Below are positions 1-11,803 of a DNA stretch of 64,000 nt, piece by piece. The position numbers were made by a program, and so were the translations under genes. Source of the DNA: Casuarina equisetifolia (lineage: Eukaryota; Streptophyta; Magnoliopsida; Fagales; Casuarinaceae); NCBI GenBank assembly GCA_028551475.1, contig CM052354.1:3083391-3147390 (forward strand), in the 5' to 3' direction. Under the pieces are notes generated by a model. The model saw only the letters and a list, made by a program, of their open reading frames with translations. It did not search any database and was not told the origin of the DNA. Within the stretch, counting starts at the first letter, position 1, and each line of letters opens with the position of its first letter.

Positions 1-2997
1 GATGTTTAATGCAAAAATTGGTGCATGATCTTGCACTATCATTGGTAGGAGAATTTATATATGGTTGTAAGGAGATAATCAATAATGAGAGTATTTATCA
101 TGTAGCAAATTATTTATCTATAGGACAAACTTCATCATATAAAGGAAAAAAGATTCAAACATTTTTTTGCCTTAGTGTTCACAAGTACTTTAGTGATAAG
201 ATTGATTTTGAAGAGATTTTTTCAAGTTTAAAGCTTTTTCATGTATTGGATCTAAGAAATAAAAAGCTTAGTTGTTTATCATAATCTATTAATAAGTTGA
301 GGCATCTAAGATACTTTGATCTTTCTGATAATGATGAAATTGTCAAGTTACTTAATACTATAACTAAGATATACAATTATGAATCCTAACACTTTATGGT
401 TGTTGGTCACTTGAAGAATTATCAAGACATATTAGAAGATTAATGAAATTTAATCATCTTGAGATTGATTATTGTTTTGGATTAAGGCATATGCCAAAAA
501 GATTGGGACAATTAACTAAACTTCAAACTTTGTCAATACTTGTGATCAGTAAGGATTTTTGTTTTAAGAATGTTGTTGGACTAAATAAATTAAGTTATAT
601 AGATAACTTGAAATGATACTTGTGCATTCAACATCTAAGTTGTGCTAGAAATGTAGTGTCAAAATATAAGGTTGCTAATTTAAAAGACAAATTAAGGCTT
701 TGTACTTCAAATTTAAATTGGAGTTTTAAAGGTGATAGAAATAATTGTAATATTATCTAGGATAAGGAAGAGAAGGAAGATAATTTATCATTTGAGAACT
801 TGAAACTACACCAAAAGCCAAGATAACTTTGTTTAAAGGGCTACCTCAATTCAAAGGTTCTAAAATGGATTCTTACTTTAACATGTCTTATTGAATTAAA
901 ATTATAATAGTACCACCATTAAGTAAATTGTCTTCTTTTAAACATCTTTAGGTTTGGAATATGGATGTTCTAGAATATATGTTACATTTTGATTATAGAA
1001 ATGAGCTTTTTCCGTTATTAATGTTAAATGTATTTTTCAAATCATTGAAGAAAATTTAGCTGAGTGATTGCCTTCATCTCAAAAGGTGGTGGAAGGATGA
1101 CAAGTTTGATGATAGAAAGTTGTGATTTCTTTTCCCAATCATAAAACAAATTGCAATGCTTAAACACCTTGATTTAAGATTTTGCTCACAACTTGAGATA
1201 ACTAAGGATAGGATGTAATGGAAGGCCTTCAGAGCCTCTTTTTTCTTTCCACTAAATTAGAAAATGATGAATATATTAATACTTTTTTAAAAAAAAAATT
1301 GAAACATGTATAATTACATTCCGGTAGGAACTCAAGTTTTCCTAGAGGAGTAATTATAAAACCGTAAAACTTTTAAAACTAATAGTACAAAGTTGTAACC
1401 AATTAGAATTGCTCTCCTTAACACTTTAATCTAAGATTCTACTAATGATTTGAAATAACTAATTACGAGAATGTAATGCAATGAAAAGGCCTTTAAAGCC
1501 TTCTTTCTTTTTCAACTACAATAGACAATAATGAATACATTAATACCTCATTTCTTAAAATTGGAGCGTTAATAATTAAATTCAATTAAGGAATTAGAAA
1601 TTCTACTAGAGAAGTGGTTGTAAAACTTTATCACTCTTAAAACTAATGTTAGAAAGTTGTGAACCATTAAAATTGCTCTCCTTGGGCAAACAACATCTTC
1701 CAACACTTAGCACCTTGATATAAGATTTTGCTCACAACTTGATATAACTAATGATGAGGATAGGATGTAATGAAAAGGCCTTTCAAGTCTCCTTTCTTTT
1801 TTCACTATAACAAACAATGATGAATACATAACTACCTCGTCTCTTACAATTGGAGCATCATCAATTACATTTAGTTAACTTGCAATCAATTTAACTTGCG
1901 ATTAATTTAAATTGCTCTCTTCAAACATAGAACATCTCATAACACTTGAGCATCTCAATTTAAGATTCTGTTAACAACTTAAGATAGCTAATGATGAGGA
2001 TAAGATGTAATGGGAAGGCCTTCAAAGCCTCATTTCTCTTTCCACTACAACACAGAATGACAAATATATCAATACCTTGTCTCCAAAAATTGGAATGTTG
2101 AGAACTATATTTAATTAAGGAACTAGAAGTTTTATTAGAGGAGTGGTTGTAAAACTTTAGTGCTTTTAAAACTAAGGGATAGGATGTAATGGAAAGGCCT
2201 TTAATACCTCATTTTTCCTTCCACTACAATAAAAATGATGAATGTACCAATACCTTATCTTTCAAAATTGAAGTGTCAATAATTACATTTAATTAAGAAA
2301 CTAGAAGTTTTACTAGAGAAATACCTATACAATCTCAGCGCTTTTTAGAATTTGATGATAAAAAATTACAATCAATTTAAATCAATTTCCACAAGCATAG
2401 AACATCACACAACACTTAAGCACCTTGATTTAAGATTATGTTCACAACTTGAGACAACTAATGATAAAGATGGAACACAATGGAAAGGCCTTTAAAACCT
2501 TTTTCCTTTTGTCAATATAACAAATAATGATGAATACATCAATACCTTGTCTCTCAAAATTGGAGCATCAAAAGTTACATTCAGTTAAGGAATAAGAAGT
2601 TCTACTAGAGAAGTGACTATAAAATCTTAGTTCGTTTTAGACTCTTAGAATAGAAAGTTGTAATCAATTTAAATCACTTTTTTAGGCATAGAACATCTCA
2701 CAGCATGAGCACTTCAATTTAAGTTTCTTCTCATAGCTTGGAATAACTGATAATGATGGTGAGATACAATGGAAAGGCCTTAAAAACTTCCAGTCTCTTC
2801 CCTTTAAGGATATACCAAGATTGATGCCCTTTCCATCAAAACTTAAATATGTGACCACTTTAAGAAATTTGAAAATTTCATATTGAGAAAGTTTGACAAC
2901 TATACCAAAGTGGAGTCATGATAGTGGGTCACTTGAAAGGCTTAAAATTATTCATTTCTTTGCATTGATATCCCTACCCAAGAGGATGCATAGGAAA
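1..2997 (+). pseudogene. CNL resistance gene, LRR half (copy L, 5' end outside window)
   Basis: Remnant of an RGA2-like CC-NB-ARC-LRR gene. CNL proteins are intracellular immune receptors. The window opens just at the end of the NB-ARC domain: the first frame (9-284) begins QKLVHDLALSLVG, which lines up with YKMHDLIYDLAK at the MHD motif of the gene at 32,348. It then runs through DKIDFEEIFSSLKLFHVLDLRNKKL, matching DKIDCEAIFSRFKSLRVLNL. The MHD methionine position is changed (LVHD). The first stop falls at 282-284, and LRR homology continues in broken frames to about 2,997, with many stops and shifts. The segment from about 1,140 to 2,800 is a tandem array of one LRR block. A close copy lies at 13,352-16,455. 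Certainly non-functional as a full CNL. Confidence 0.85.
1140..2800 (+). repeat. Seven-fold tandem LRR-block array (copy L)
   Basis: About seven degenerate copies of one unit. Each is marked by the string GGAAAGGCCTTTAAAGCCTC or variants, near 1217, 1489, 1775, 2015, 2195, 2482 and 2770. Spacing is mostly 270-290 bp, with two shorter units. Read in the CNL sense each unit resembles EEWL..NL..LK....C.QLK.LS.GI.HL..LEHLDLRFCSQLEI...M.WKA. This is the block present only once in the gene at 32,348 (EEWLRNLTSLK to PDDEHGMFWRG). The usual spacing of about 288 bp is 96 codons, so the array could once have been in frame. Confidence 0.85.
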
Positions 2998-3486
2998 ATC
3001 ATCTTTGAAGTTGATAAAGATTAAGACATGTTCCATCTTGTTTAAAAAGAAAAATGAGTAAAAGTTAACTCAAGATTGCTCAACTATAATACTCAATCAT
3101 TTCATCTTAATTGGCCATAAGAATTGATGTAACACTTTTTTATACCTTGTTTCATCATTTTTTTTTCCCTTTCAGTATCACTTGATTGGTAAATTTCATG
3201 GTATAGAAGTAGATAAAACCAGGAAGAACCATGATATTGGAATTCAACCCAGATTACTCACTTCCTAGAGTTATGCTTAATGCTTGGAGCCACATCATCA
3301 TAAACAAAATTCCAATAACCATGCATCTTTACTTATTTAGGTATATTACACTTTGTTTATCTTATTTCCTTAAAAAAATTGAAATACCCATCATCATTAA
3401 AGGAGTTGGTCAAGAGACTTGGTTTGTGATTTGAACAAACTGATGAAGAACTAATTGCACATCTATATGAATTAACTAGGAAATCC

Positions 3487-3618
3487 AAATTTTATCTAGC
3501 TCAATCTAATCTAGAGTCTTAAACAAATTCAAATCTTATCTAACTCAATTCTATTTAGGGTTCTAGGCAAATTTAAATCCCATCTAACTATGTCCTATCT
3601 AGAGTTCTAGGCAAATTC
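3487..3618 (+). repeat. 44-bp direct repeat, three units
   Basis: Three adjacent 44-bp units at 3487-3530, 3531-3574 and 3575-3618. Each runs AAAT..ATCTA.CT to CTAGGCAAATT or similar. The matching site near 16,815 keeps a shortened version. Confidence 0.8.
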
Positions 3619-3764
3619 ATCCATGTATTAGAATGACTTAAACCCCTATATAATCATGTGTTGTAATCAATTCTTTTGAAGAAATTTTGAAATAGAAATT
3701 TTTTTTAAATTTTTTAGGATTATTATTGTTTTTGATTTTCCAGCAAATTCTAACCATTAGTTTC

Positions 3765-3959
3765 TTAATTATCACCTTCATCTTTTATTTTTTATTTTAT
3801 TTTTTCACTTTAAAGTTGTAGAACTAGTTCGTAACTTTTATTTTCCTTTGCATAATAATTTAATTATCACCTTCATCTTTTTATTTTTTATTTTATTTTT
3901 TTCACTTTAAAAGTTGTAGAACTAGTTCGTAGCATTCATTTTCCTCTGCATAATAATTT
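3765..3959 (+). repeat. 96-bp direct repeat, two units
   Basis: TTAATTATCACCTTCATC to CATAATAATTT occurs twice in tandem (about 3765-3860 and 3860-3959). The homologous site at about 17,080-17,175 has a single unit, so the duplication happened in copy L after the segments separated. Confidence 0.8.
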
Positions 3960-4103
3960 CTTATATTTGGATCATTTTAAGGTATGACAACATGTTTGCT
4001 TCCTTGGGTTACATAGATTATTTTGTTAATAGAATCTCATGTTTCAAGGTGATGAATGCTAACATTTCCCTTCAGCAAATGGTAGAATTTGAGCTTTATA
4101 TAC

Positions 4104-4260
4104 TTATCATTGTCATTATCATTATCATCATCATTGTAATCATCATTGTAATCATCATCGTAATCATCATTATTGTTAGCATACATTACTATTATCATTG
4201 TTGTTACTATTATTATTATCATTGGTATTATTATTAGTGAAATCATCATCATTATCATTG
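4104..4260 (+). repeat. Trinucleotide microsatellite (ATC/ATT)n
   Basis: Imperfect run of ATT, ATC and GTA trinucleotides. It produces long Ile/Val-rich and Asp/Asn-rich spurious frames on the two strands. The homologous run is at 17,322-17,475. Confidence 0.95.
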
Positions 4261-5699
4261 TTATGATATATGCATATTTATTTATTTTCTTTTACAAATT
4301 TTAAAACTTTTTATGTCATGCATGCCCATCATCTTTTAATATGTATTTTAAAGAAAGGTTTTGAGACTTGTGTTTTTTCACTATTATTTGGACTGGGTTG
4401 TTAAGCAAGTATCTCTGTCTAAAACCAGGCTTGTGAGTTCCGTTTTTCAGTCCAGACGCTGAACTGCTGGACTGGCTCATGCGGACTGGGTTGGTTCTTT
4501 AACGAGTTGGACTGCATCTACGGGCTGGATTGCTGCTTTGGACTTTCTGAACTAAGTTTATGTGTTAGACTTTGCTGCATAACTTGGCTCAAAAAAAAAT
4601 AATTACAAGGTTGTAAAGTTATTGCATGTTAATTAACCTAACTAATCATCATCATAAGGATAATAATTGAAATAACCCAACATCTATTTCTCGTTACAAA
4701 TTAGTTTTAACCACATCGATTGAGAAATCCAGTCTTCGCAGCCACACCCCCATAGGTTCCTAACAAATATCGTCGTTTGGGAACGTTAAGTGTGCCACCA
4801 GGGACCGCCTACGTGGACTCTCCTGCCAATTGTTTCTAGATAATGTTAAGAGATAATAAGGAAACTTGCATAGGAAAAGAAAATAGAGAAGAAGGGAAAC
4901 AAAAGAATACAGGAAAATACAAAAATATAATGCAAGAGAATACAGAAATATGCAACAAAAGAGAAAAAAAAAAAAAAGATACATGAAAAGAAGGGTTAAT
5001 TATCGTCTGTGTCGGACTGGGTCCCACTTACACATGTGAGGGTTCGGAGTGTCGGTTCCTCTGCATAAATCAAATGCTGAGCAGACACTCGCTCAAAAAC
5101 ATAATTTTGAATTCCCCTATGTCTCAAAAACATGTTTCTATATGGCATGAACATTGAAAATATTTTAGAAAATCGGTTTTATTTGCAAACATATCTAAAC
5201 AATTTTTATTTCCAAAATTAAAGAAACGTATGTTTGCAAAATATGTATAAAGACAAAGTGAAAAAGAAAAAAGTAAGAGAATACATGAACATGTCTAAAA
5301 TCAGAAAAAGAAGAAAAAAAGAAAAAGAAAAAATATATTATTTTCACAAGAAGAAAGGAGTAAAGGAAAACATACAAGAAATGAAAAGATATGAAGTAAG
5401 AAAAGAGAAATAAATAATATAATTCTTTATAAACTATCATTGACATAGATTTAGAGACATTCCAAATCATCGTATCATATAATGAAGTAGAAGTTTTTAC
5501 AACAAACTTGCATTTTGATCTTCTAAAAGGGCTATTTGTGTGATTATGTACTCTAATTTGTCCATCAGTTAGTTTTTTTGTTTTCTTTCTTTCTTTCTTT
5601 TATTTTTCTTTTGTTAATTATGTCTTTCCTCATTATTACTCTGTTTTTAGTATAATATAAGTAATGTATTTCCAAAAATTTTCTCTCAATTTTGCAACC

Positions 5700-6165
5700 T
5701 TTCAAGTTCTTCTTTCTAAGGAATATGACAAGAAAGAAAATAGGAACTATTGAAACAATTTAAGGTGCTTGTGAATGAGGTACAAAACCTCTTACTTGGA
5801 TAAAGAAAATGGTGTTTTGTGAGATTATTTGTTTATGAGTCATTTAATGAATACCTAGCAAATAATTCCCATAGTAATAATCCTAATTGCCATTGTGATT
5901 GTCAATGGCTCCATAAATCATGTGCGGAGAAATTGGTTCCTTAAGGTAGTATGCATGATTTGCGTAATAGACACCACATATTTTTCATAGAAGAGTTGGA
6001 CAATCAAGAGAAAGTAATTTATTCTAGAGGGACCAAGGTTCAAAGATCACCATTAAACTTTGTGGGATCCGTTACCAATGAAACCTTTGCAGTATGGCCA
6101 TCCACATCAAGTGTGGTTTGCGTGGCCTAATGACTGTTGAAAATTGTCACCCTACACAGGGGTGA
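5700..6165 (+). pseudogene. DC1 (Cys/His-rich C1) domain gene remnant, copy L
   Basis: Broken remnant of a plant DC1-domain gene. DC1 proteins carry zinc-binding, C1-like repeats of Cys and His. A short frame at about 5,885-5,945 reads CHCDCQWLHKSCAEKLVP, a typical C.C...H..C core. Near 6,050-6,125 the strand LCGIRY and the region that reads MAIHIKC in the R copies are recognisable but shifted. No frame is longer than about 60 codons and stops are frequent. The R segment has two versions of this remnant. Confidence 0.65.
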
Positions 6166-7448
6166 GTACAAAGCCCTTTATCTAAAAAATCTTGGCTCTG
6201 AAACAGGGATGAATATTGGCTTTGAAACATTTTTTTTTTATTATTATTATTGGAAATTTGAATTCTCACTGAGTAAATGTAGAGAGAAAAAAACTCATTA
6301 TTATTTAAGTAAAAACTACTAACTCTTAAGAAACATGCCCCACGGTTACAGATTTAGGCTACGGAAGGTCGTGCAGTTTCAAATGCTAACAACATCTATG
6401 CATATAGCGGAGATTAGCCCCAACGGGCCTCGCTCACACCCGAAGCCCAATTGGGAAAAATTGTGGTTCGAAACGCTGCGAATAACTTCATATATAGCCC
6501 AGATTTAGCAAAAGGGCCTGTTGGCGCTCTTCTATAAACAAAACCTAGTTGCCTTCGGAATCTATCAATCTACACTCCTAATCAAGTTCGGAATATAAAG
6601 AGGACCATCTGCAATTGATCATCTCAAACAATTACTAATTAAGTTTACCTTCTTCCGTTTTTGTATTAAGAAGTCCTAAGTTACAATTTGACAAACTAAA
6701 TTTACCATTTAACAAATCCAAAATAATCACTTTTACTAGTAATTTTAAGCATATATTCTAATGCCAACGTCAGTGCCCAAAATGAATATGTAGGTGAAAA
6801 AGCAAGTGAATGATTTGGGACATGTAAAGAGCGAATCTACTTAACTGGTCTTTTGAGATGAAAATCAAACGAATAAGGATCAAAGTATCCGTATTATATT
6901 TGTGTTTCTCGTGTGTAGTACGTGGCTGCCATGGCAACTCAGTTGCAGAGGAGTGGCTCCTGTCCCAATCCTTTCTCTTCTGTCTCTGTATTGTGTTGGA
7001 GATGGGATGGCTCCGTATTCTCTCTTGTGGACTACATGGCTCCCCGTCATAGGTGCGAGTTCCAAGCTGCGTTCCGTAAGTGGCATCTCATTAATGCATG
7101 ACTCTTTCAAAGTTTGTTCTTTCTTGCTGTTTAGAGTCTACTAGAGGCGACGGGAAAGAGGAAGGAACAAAGTTCAAGGGGAAGCAGGTCGGGTGCCCGA
7201 CTCAGTGGCTGAACATTCCCAACAACTTTTGACGGAAAATGGACTTATTCTTGCTTGGTTGATTTTGGGGAGCCAAAAAAAGGAGTAGATTCTCTGGATT
7301 TGGAAGCCAACGTTGGGCAGCACTAGGAGTATCCAGGGAAGAGAACTTTCTCCATCGTGAACTTCATTCATCACCCTTTTATCTTGCATAAATAGGTCTT
7401 TGCCATCTTGTTCAGTCGGCCCGAACCAAAAACAAAAAGGAAAAGAAG
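6165..7448. other. Upstream flank of CLAVATA1-like copy 1
   Basis: Non-coding DNA shared with 22,440-23,348. The part at 6,400-6,610 has AAGCCCAAT, TAGCCCAGATTTAGC and GGGCCTGTTGG, and it recurs a third time at about 31,400-31,610. Such GGGCC/GGCCCA strings resemble plant site II promoter elements, but no TATA box or start site can be fixed. A minus-strand frame at 6,880-7,110 recurs at 22,665-22,949, but no domain is visible. Confidence 0.5.
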
Positions 7449-7862
7449 ATGAGAGACTTTTTCATAAGTTTCCTCCTTCATGTTCATTTAATTTTCTTCC
7501 TTTTTTCAGCATGCACTTCTTCATGCAGTAGTGATCTTGAAGTACTGTTGAAGCTCAAGTCGGCCATGATGCGGCCGAAAGCTTTAGGCATGAAGGATTG
7601 GAAGAACTCTTCTTCGCCAACAGCCCATTGCTCCTTCTCTGGGGTTTCATGCAACGAGGGCCGACGGGTTGTTTCTCTCAACGTGACTAATGCCACTAGC
7701 CATGGTTTTCTGCCGCCGGAGATTGGGTTACTGGACTAGTTGGTGAATCTCACCATCGCTGTCAACAATCTCACGAGGATTCTACCGCCGGGTATGGCGA
7801 ATCTTACATTGCCAGGATCCTCAACATCTCTAATAACAACTTCACCGGAGAGTTTCCCGGAG
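7449..7862 (+). pseudogene. CLAVATA1-like ectodomain gene, copy 1 (truncated)
   Basis: The 5' end of a CLAVATA1-type LRR gene nearly identical to the copy at 23,349. It has the start context AAGATGAGAGAC, a hydrophobic signal peptide ([14 protein letters not shown]) and an LRR N-terminal cap with [14 protein letters not shown] to CTAG change gives a stop at 7737-7739 after 96 codons. A one-base loss follows near 7,811 (CATTGCCAGG where copy 2 has CATTGCTCAGG). At about 7,862 the sequence jumps from TTTCCCGGAGA to what in copy 2 lies about 2.1 kb further on, removing roughly 20 LRRs and the membrane helix. Not a working gene; a 96-residue secreted fragment is the most it could give. Confidence 0.9.
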
Positions 7863-9300
7863 AAAACAATATGTTATGCACCTATCAGTTTCCCTACTTT
7901 CCTATCCACATTACCAACGTTAAAAGTTAAGCATCTGTTAGAAGCAAAGCGAAAATGTGAAAGAATGGAGTAACACGGGCAGGTGCAGGGGAATTAACTA
8001 CTTCAACATAAAAGAGAGCACATAATTTTTAGGTCTCTGCTCATTATAAAAAAGAAACAAGAAACAATCGTCAGATAAAAGAATCATAAAACTGACAATA
8101 CGCCCAATATGCAACTGATTATTGGATCATGATCGAGCCTCTGAAGAACAAGTCTAAGCTCGATGTGGATGATGGTATAATGTGGAGCCACGTTGGCTAG
8201 CAATCGACGCCCCCTGTTGAGGGGAATCTGCCCAGCTTCGAGGATGCTGTAGAGTTCCACGTTGAGTGCGATAGTGACGGGACTGCTGGCTGGCAAGCAC
8301 CCGAGGTCACCACCTGCCCTAGAATAAACAGCTCAAGGCATCTCCAAACGTGTCAACGTTTCTGCTAACTGCAACAAGGACTCTCGCTTCAAATCACCGT
8401 GTAGTTATATGAGGGGATCAGCATCACTGAGGTGAGGATTCTGTGGTTAATGTTTCTCATAACCGAGGGGGATATTTATTTTGATCTCATTTAACAATGG
8501 TAACAGTTAAAAGGGAACAAGAACTTATTCAAATTGCCGTTTGAAACCATCTGTGAATAACAATACTACATAGGATGTCGGGACGTCTCTCGTGTGTTTT
8601 TTTTTTGCGAAGCTAGAACTGTTTGCTTTTAACAAGACCATAATAATTGTGGCCTTCCTCGTTAGAAGACCGAGCTGTATCCTCCAACCAAAATTCATGC
8701 TTTAAGAGGTTAATTGTCTGTTCAAACAGGAGACTTGGTTAAAGAGTAAAGCTTAATCTTTTTTTGGGGATTAGGAGAGATCAACATTTAGTTTAATTTC
8801 AAGGGTAGAGGAATTCGTTTTTCTATATGATTTAATGAATTACGTTTCATAACTATATGTATTAATTATGCTATCAAATGAAATTTCATAGGAATAAGGA
8901 ATGTCATTGAAGGTAGAATAATGTCAAGTTTTACTTCCAGTAGTACCCATATTATTTTTCTTCTTGATTTTAAGAAATTTCATGGCATCCTTTTTCTGTG
9001 ATTCAACTTATTTATTGGGCTTTTGTATTACGTTTTGACTTGTTATGTTTTTTATTCATAGTTTGTTTAGCCTTTTTACATTTTAGTTATTAAAAGACTT
9101 AAACCCCATATTGACTATTGATGTTCATTATTACCGAAGAGATATGTGAAATCGCACTAAATAAAGATCCCAGATATACAAATGCGGCTTTAATCCCACC
9201 ATTGGCGGATAATAAGTATAGTCTGCCCAAACGGTTGGCTCAATCTTTCTTGATGGATGATTAGATCATTTAGAATGTTAGTCCCACCAATGTGAACATA
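7863..9300. other. 3' flank of CLAVATA1-like copy 1
   Basis: Aligns with 25,868-27,250 downstream of CLAVATA1-like copy 2. No supported gene. A 70-codon minus-strand frame (8,084-8,296) lies in a GC-richer patch that is conserved in the R copy, but the patch keeps no frame there and shows no known domain. Confidence 0.6.
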
Positions 9301-9419
9301 AGTTGGCCGTATTTATTTTCCACTTCATGACGCCATTTGACTTGACTTGACATTCCTTTTCCACTTTTTGGTTTAAAAATACAAAATCACTTAGCTCACT
9401 TCTTACTACTTCTTTGAAT

Positions 9420-10345
9420 TCAAAGCAAATATATCTTCCTTTTACCTTTCTATCACTTCAAGAACCCTTTTCTAACACTTTATTTATTATTAAACCCTTT
9501 CATAGAACCCTTAACTCATCTCAACATTGGTGATCTATTAGCTCCTAAAAAAATCTCCTTTCTATCAAGGGTCAAAGAAGAGCTTAAAAGAACTCTAAAA
9601 CAAGGTTTTAGAAACCAAAGAATTACTTCTTGATGTAGAGGAGGAACGAGTTAAGGATATTGAAGTTTATCGTCAATTTGAAGGGCCAAATGATGTCCTA
9701 TATGATATGGATGACTTCTTAAATGTTGCTTTCATTAAAGTTGGACTAGGAGAGTTAATGATCCAAAATAAAAAGATGAAAAAATACTCATATTCTTTTT
9801 TAAACCAATGGAATTTATCTATGATGATAAAATGACCCATAGGATTAAGGCTATTATAAAAGCATTAGGTGCCATTTTGAATTAAGAATGTAGGTATAAA
9901 TCTCTTATTCATTTAATGTAAAAAAATATTGTTAAAAATATATTAAAGCATATAATAAAAAGAAATTAGAACCTCTTAAAATGAATGCACTAACTAGTTA
10001 TCTTAAAAAAAGGATTGATGTAAAAAACAATTCTGGCTTATATTGTGAACAATTGTTTAAATAGAAAAGAATAATAATTGGCAACACAATAGGTAGTAAA
10101 CTATTTTACAAAAATCTCACATGTTATAAAGCATTTAGGGGATGCAAAGTCAAGGAATTGATTTATTGAGGTGACTTTTTCAATTAGGAAAATGTTATAG
10201 GAGATTAGAGTTGCCCAATTTATTTATGATATTAGGGCATTCGCATGTTAAAACCATTAATGTTGATAGTGATCTATGGAATTTCATTTCACCTTTTGTT
10301 TAAATGAAGTATAAATTCAATTCTTTTGATTTCAGGTTTAGTGAA
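9420..10345 (+). pseudogene. Truncated CNL 5' unit a
   Basis: First of a head-to-tail series of CNL 5' ends. It starts with the leader also found before the gene at 32,348 (CTTCCTTTTACC...ATCACTTCAAGAACC). The Rx-N coiled-coil part follows in broken frames: DAEEE-like VEEERVKD, then DVLYDMDDFLNVA, the EDVID-region match of DLLYEADDLLDSV. After MTHRIKAI the sequence skips the P-loop and resumes near RNBS-A, then the NB-ARC region of LEHLGD..S. It ends at the strand CCCACTAATGTGAACA, which begins the next unit. Many stops. Confidence 0.75.
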
Positions 10346-10429
10346 GACATTAAGTCCCACTAATGTGAACACAAGTTACCTTTTTTTTTTTTTTTTTTTC
10401 CTTTTTTGTTGGCTTCACAACACTTTCAT

Positions 10430-11720
10430 ACCCTTTACTACAATTTGAACATATAACCAATAAATCTTCCTTTTACATCTCAATCACTTTAAAAGCCTTT
10501 TTCTAGCACTTTTTACTCATTATCAATCCATTTTGATCACTCTTTACTCATCTCATTAGATAGCAAAAAAACTTCTCCCTCAACATTTGGAGGAGGAATC
10601 TTTAACAATATGACTAACCTATTGGCTCCTAAAAAAATATCATTGTTGTTAGGTGTCAGAAAGAGTTTGAAGAGCTCAAAAATAAGGCTTTAAAAATCAA
10701 AGAAGTGCTTTTAGATGTGAAGAGGCATGGTATCATTGTCTTGAAGAGCTACATGATGTCTTGTATGATGATAATGGCTTCTTATATGCTACTTCCATTA
10801 AAGATGGGCGACAAGTGTTAATGATGCAAAATAAGAAAATAAGAAGGTGAAAAAAGTACTCATATTCTTTTTCAAATCACTGCAATTCATCTACGATGAT
10901 AGAATGACCCATAAGATTAAGGCTATTAGAAGGATGTTAGGTGACATCTCATCCCGTGTGGTAAATTTAGAATTCGTGGAGTGTCGTGATAATACCTTAG
11001 ACTAGACTATGATAAATTATTCTATTGTATATAAGGAAGAGTTTATTGGATAGGAGGTTGACAATAAGGTAGTTGTTGTGAGATTTTTAAGGATTGATGA
11101 TGAAAAGAATGTTTAAGCCCTTCCTATTGTTGACAAAGGTGGTTTAGGAAAGATTATACTAGTTTAGTATGTATTCTACAATCAAGAAATCTAAAACCAT
11201 TTTCATTCGCTTAATGAAAAGAGTTTTGCTGAAAAGTATTAAAGTATATAACAAAGGAGAATTCAAAACCTTTTGAAATGAATGCACTGACTAATAATCT
11301 TAAAGAAAGAATTGATGGAAATAATACTTGTTTATATTGGATGATGTGTGAAATTTAGATCTTACAAATTTTGAATATTATGAATTGGTTTAATTTGAAA
11401 AGAATATTAATGGGTAGGGCAATAGGTAGTAAAATATTAATAATCACATGTAATTAAGTGGCATTGGGTCCTATCAAAATCCCATAAGTTTAAAGTATTT
11501 AGGAGATGTAGACTCAAGGAAGTTATTTATACAACTCACTTTTTCGATTGGTAAAACTTCATGGGGTCCAAAATTTGAGTAGACCAATTTATTTATGTTA
11601 TTGGGGCCTTTATGTGTTAAAACCATGAATTCTGGTGGTAATCTTCAAGATCACATTCCACTTTTTGTTCATATTTTTATTTCCAATGAGTATAATTAAA
11701 TTCTTTTGGTTTTAGATTTA
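10430..11720 (+). pseudogene. Truncated CNL 5' unit b
   Basis: Second unit of the series. It has the leader at 10,430-10,560, then Rx-N (MTHKIKAIRRMLGD near 10,907). A P-loop remnant reads GGLGK near 11,140 (Thr lost), and a kinase-2 remnant reads LFILDDV followed by a stop near 11,330. It then runs to the RNBS-B/C region and ends in a leader-like boundary at about 11,735. No LRR part is attached. Frames are broken throughout. Confidence 0.75.
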
Positions 11721-11803
11721 AGGAAAACATTAGATCTCACTAATACAAACGCAAGTTGGTTGATTTGTTTTTCATTTCATAATGCCACTTTTTTCTAACA
11801 CTT

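Larger units (their letters stand above)
2998..5690. other. Non-coding 3' flank and satellite-rich spacer (copy L)
   Basis: AT-rich spacer that repeats, with differences, at 16,440-19,120. It contains the short repeats listed separately, a GC-richer patch at 4,380-4,560 with recurring GGACTGG strings, and a conserved patch at 4,714-4,840 (CCACATCGATTGAGAAATCC onward) that recurs at 18,150 and 19,803. The reading frames here come from simple sequence and show no domain. Confidence 0.6.

Noticed and set aside
1140-2800. Regularly spaced repeats that could suggest a CRISPR-like or satellite array
   Set aside because: This is a plant genome; units translate as an LRR block and are far too long and degenerate for a CRISPR array.
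4760-5470. Minus-strand frames rich in Phe, Ser and Leu
   Set aside because: They are translations of purine-rich low-complexity DNA; no motif, and not kept in the R segment.
6880-7110. 76-codon minus-strand frame kept at 22,665-22,949
   Set aside because: Conservation is explained by the segment duplication; no domain, and no independent copy at 31,400.
8084-8330. Plus-strand string reading DGTAGWQAPE, like an IRE1-type kinase activation segment, and an overlapping 70-codon minus-strand frame
   Set aside because: The homologous patch at 26,130-26,340 loses QAPE and both frames. No catalytic loop or other kinase motifs are nearby.
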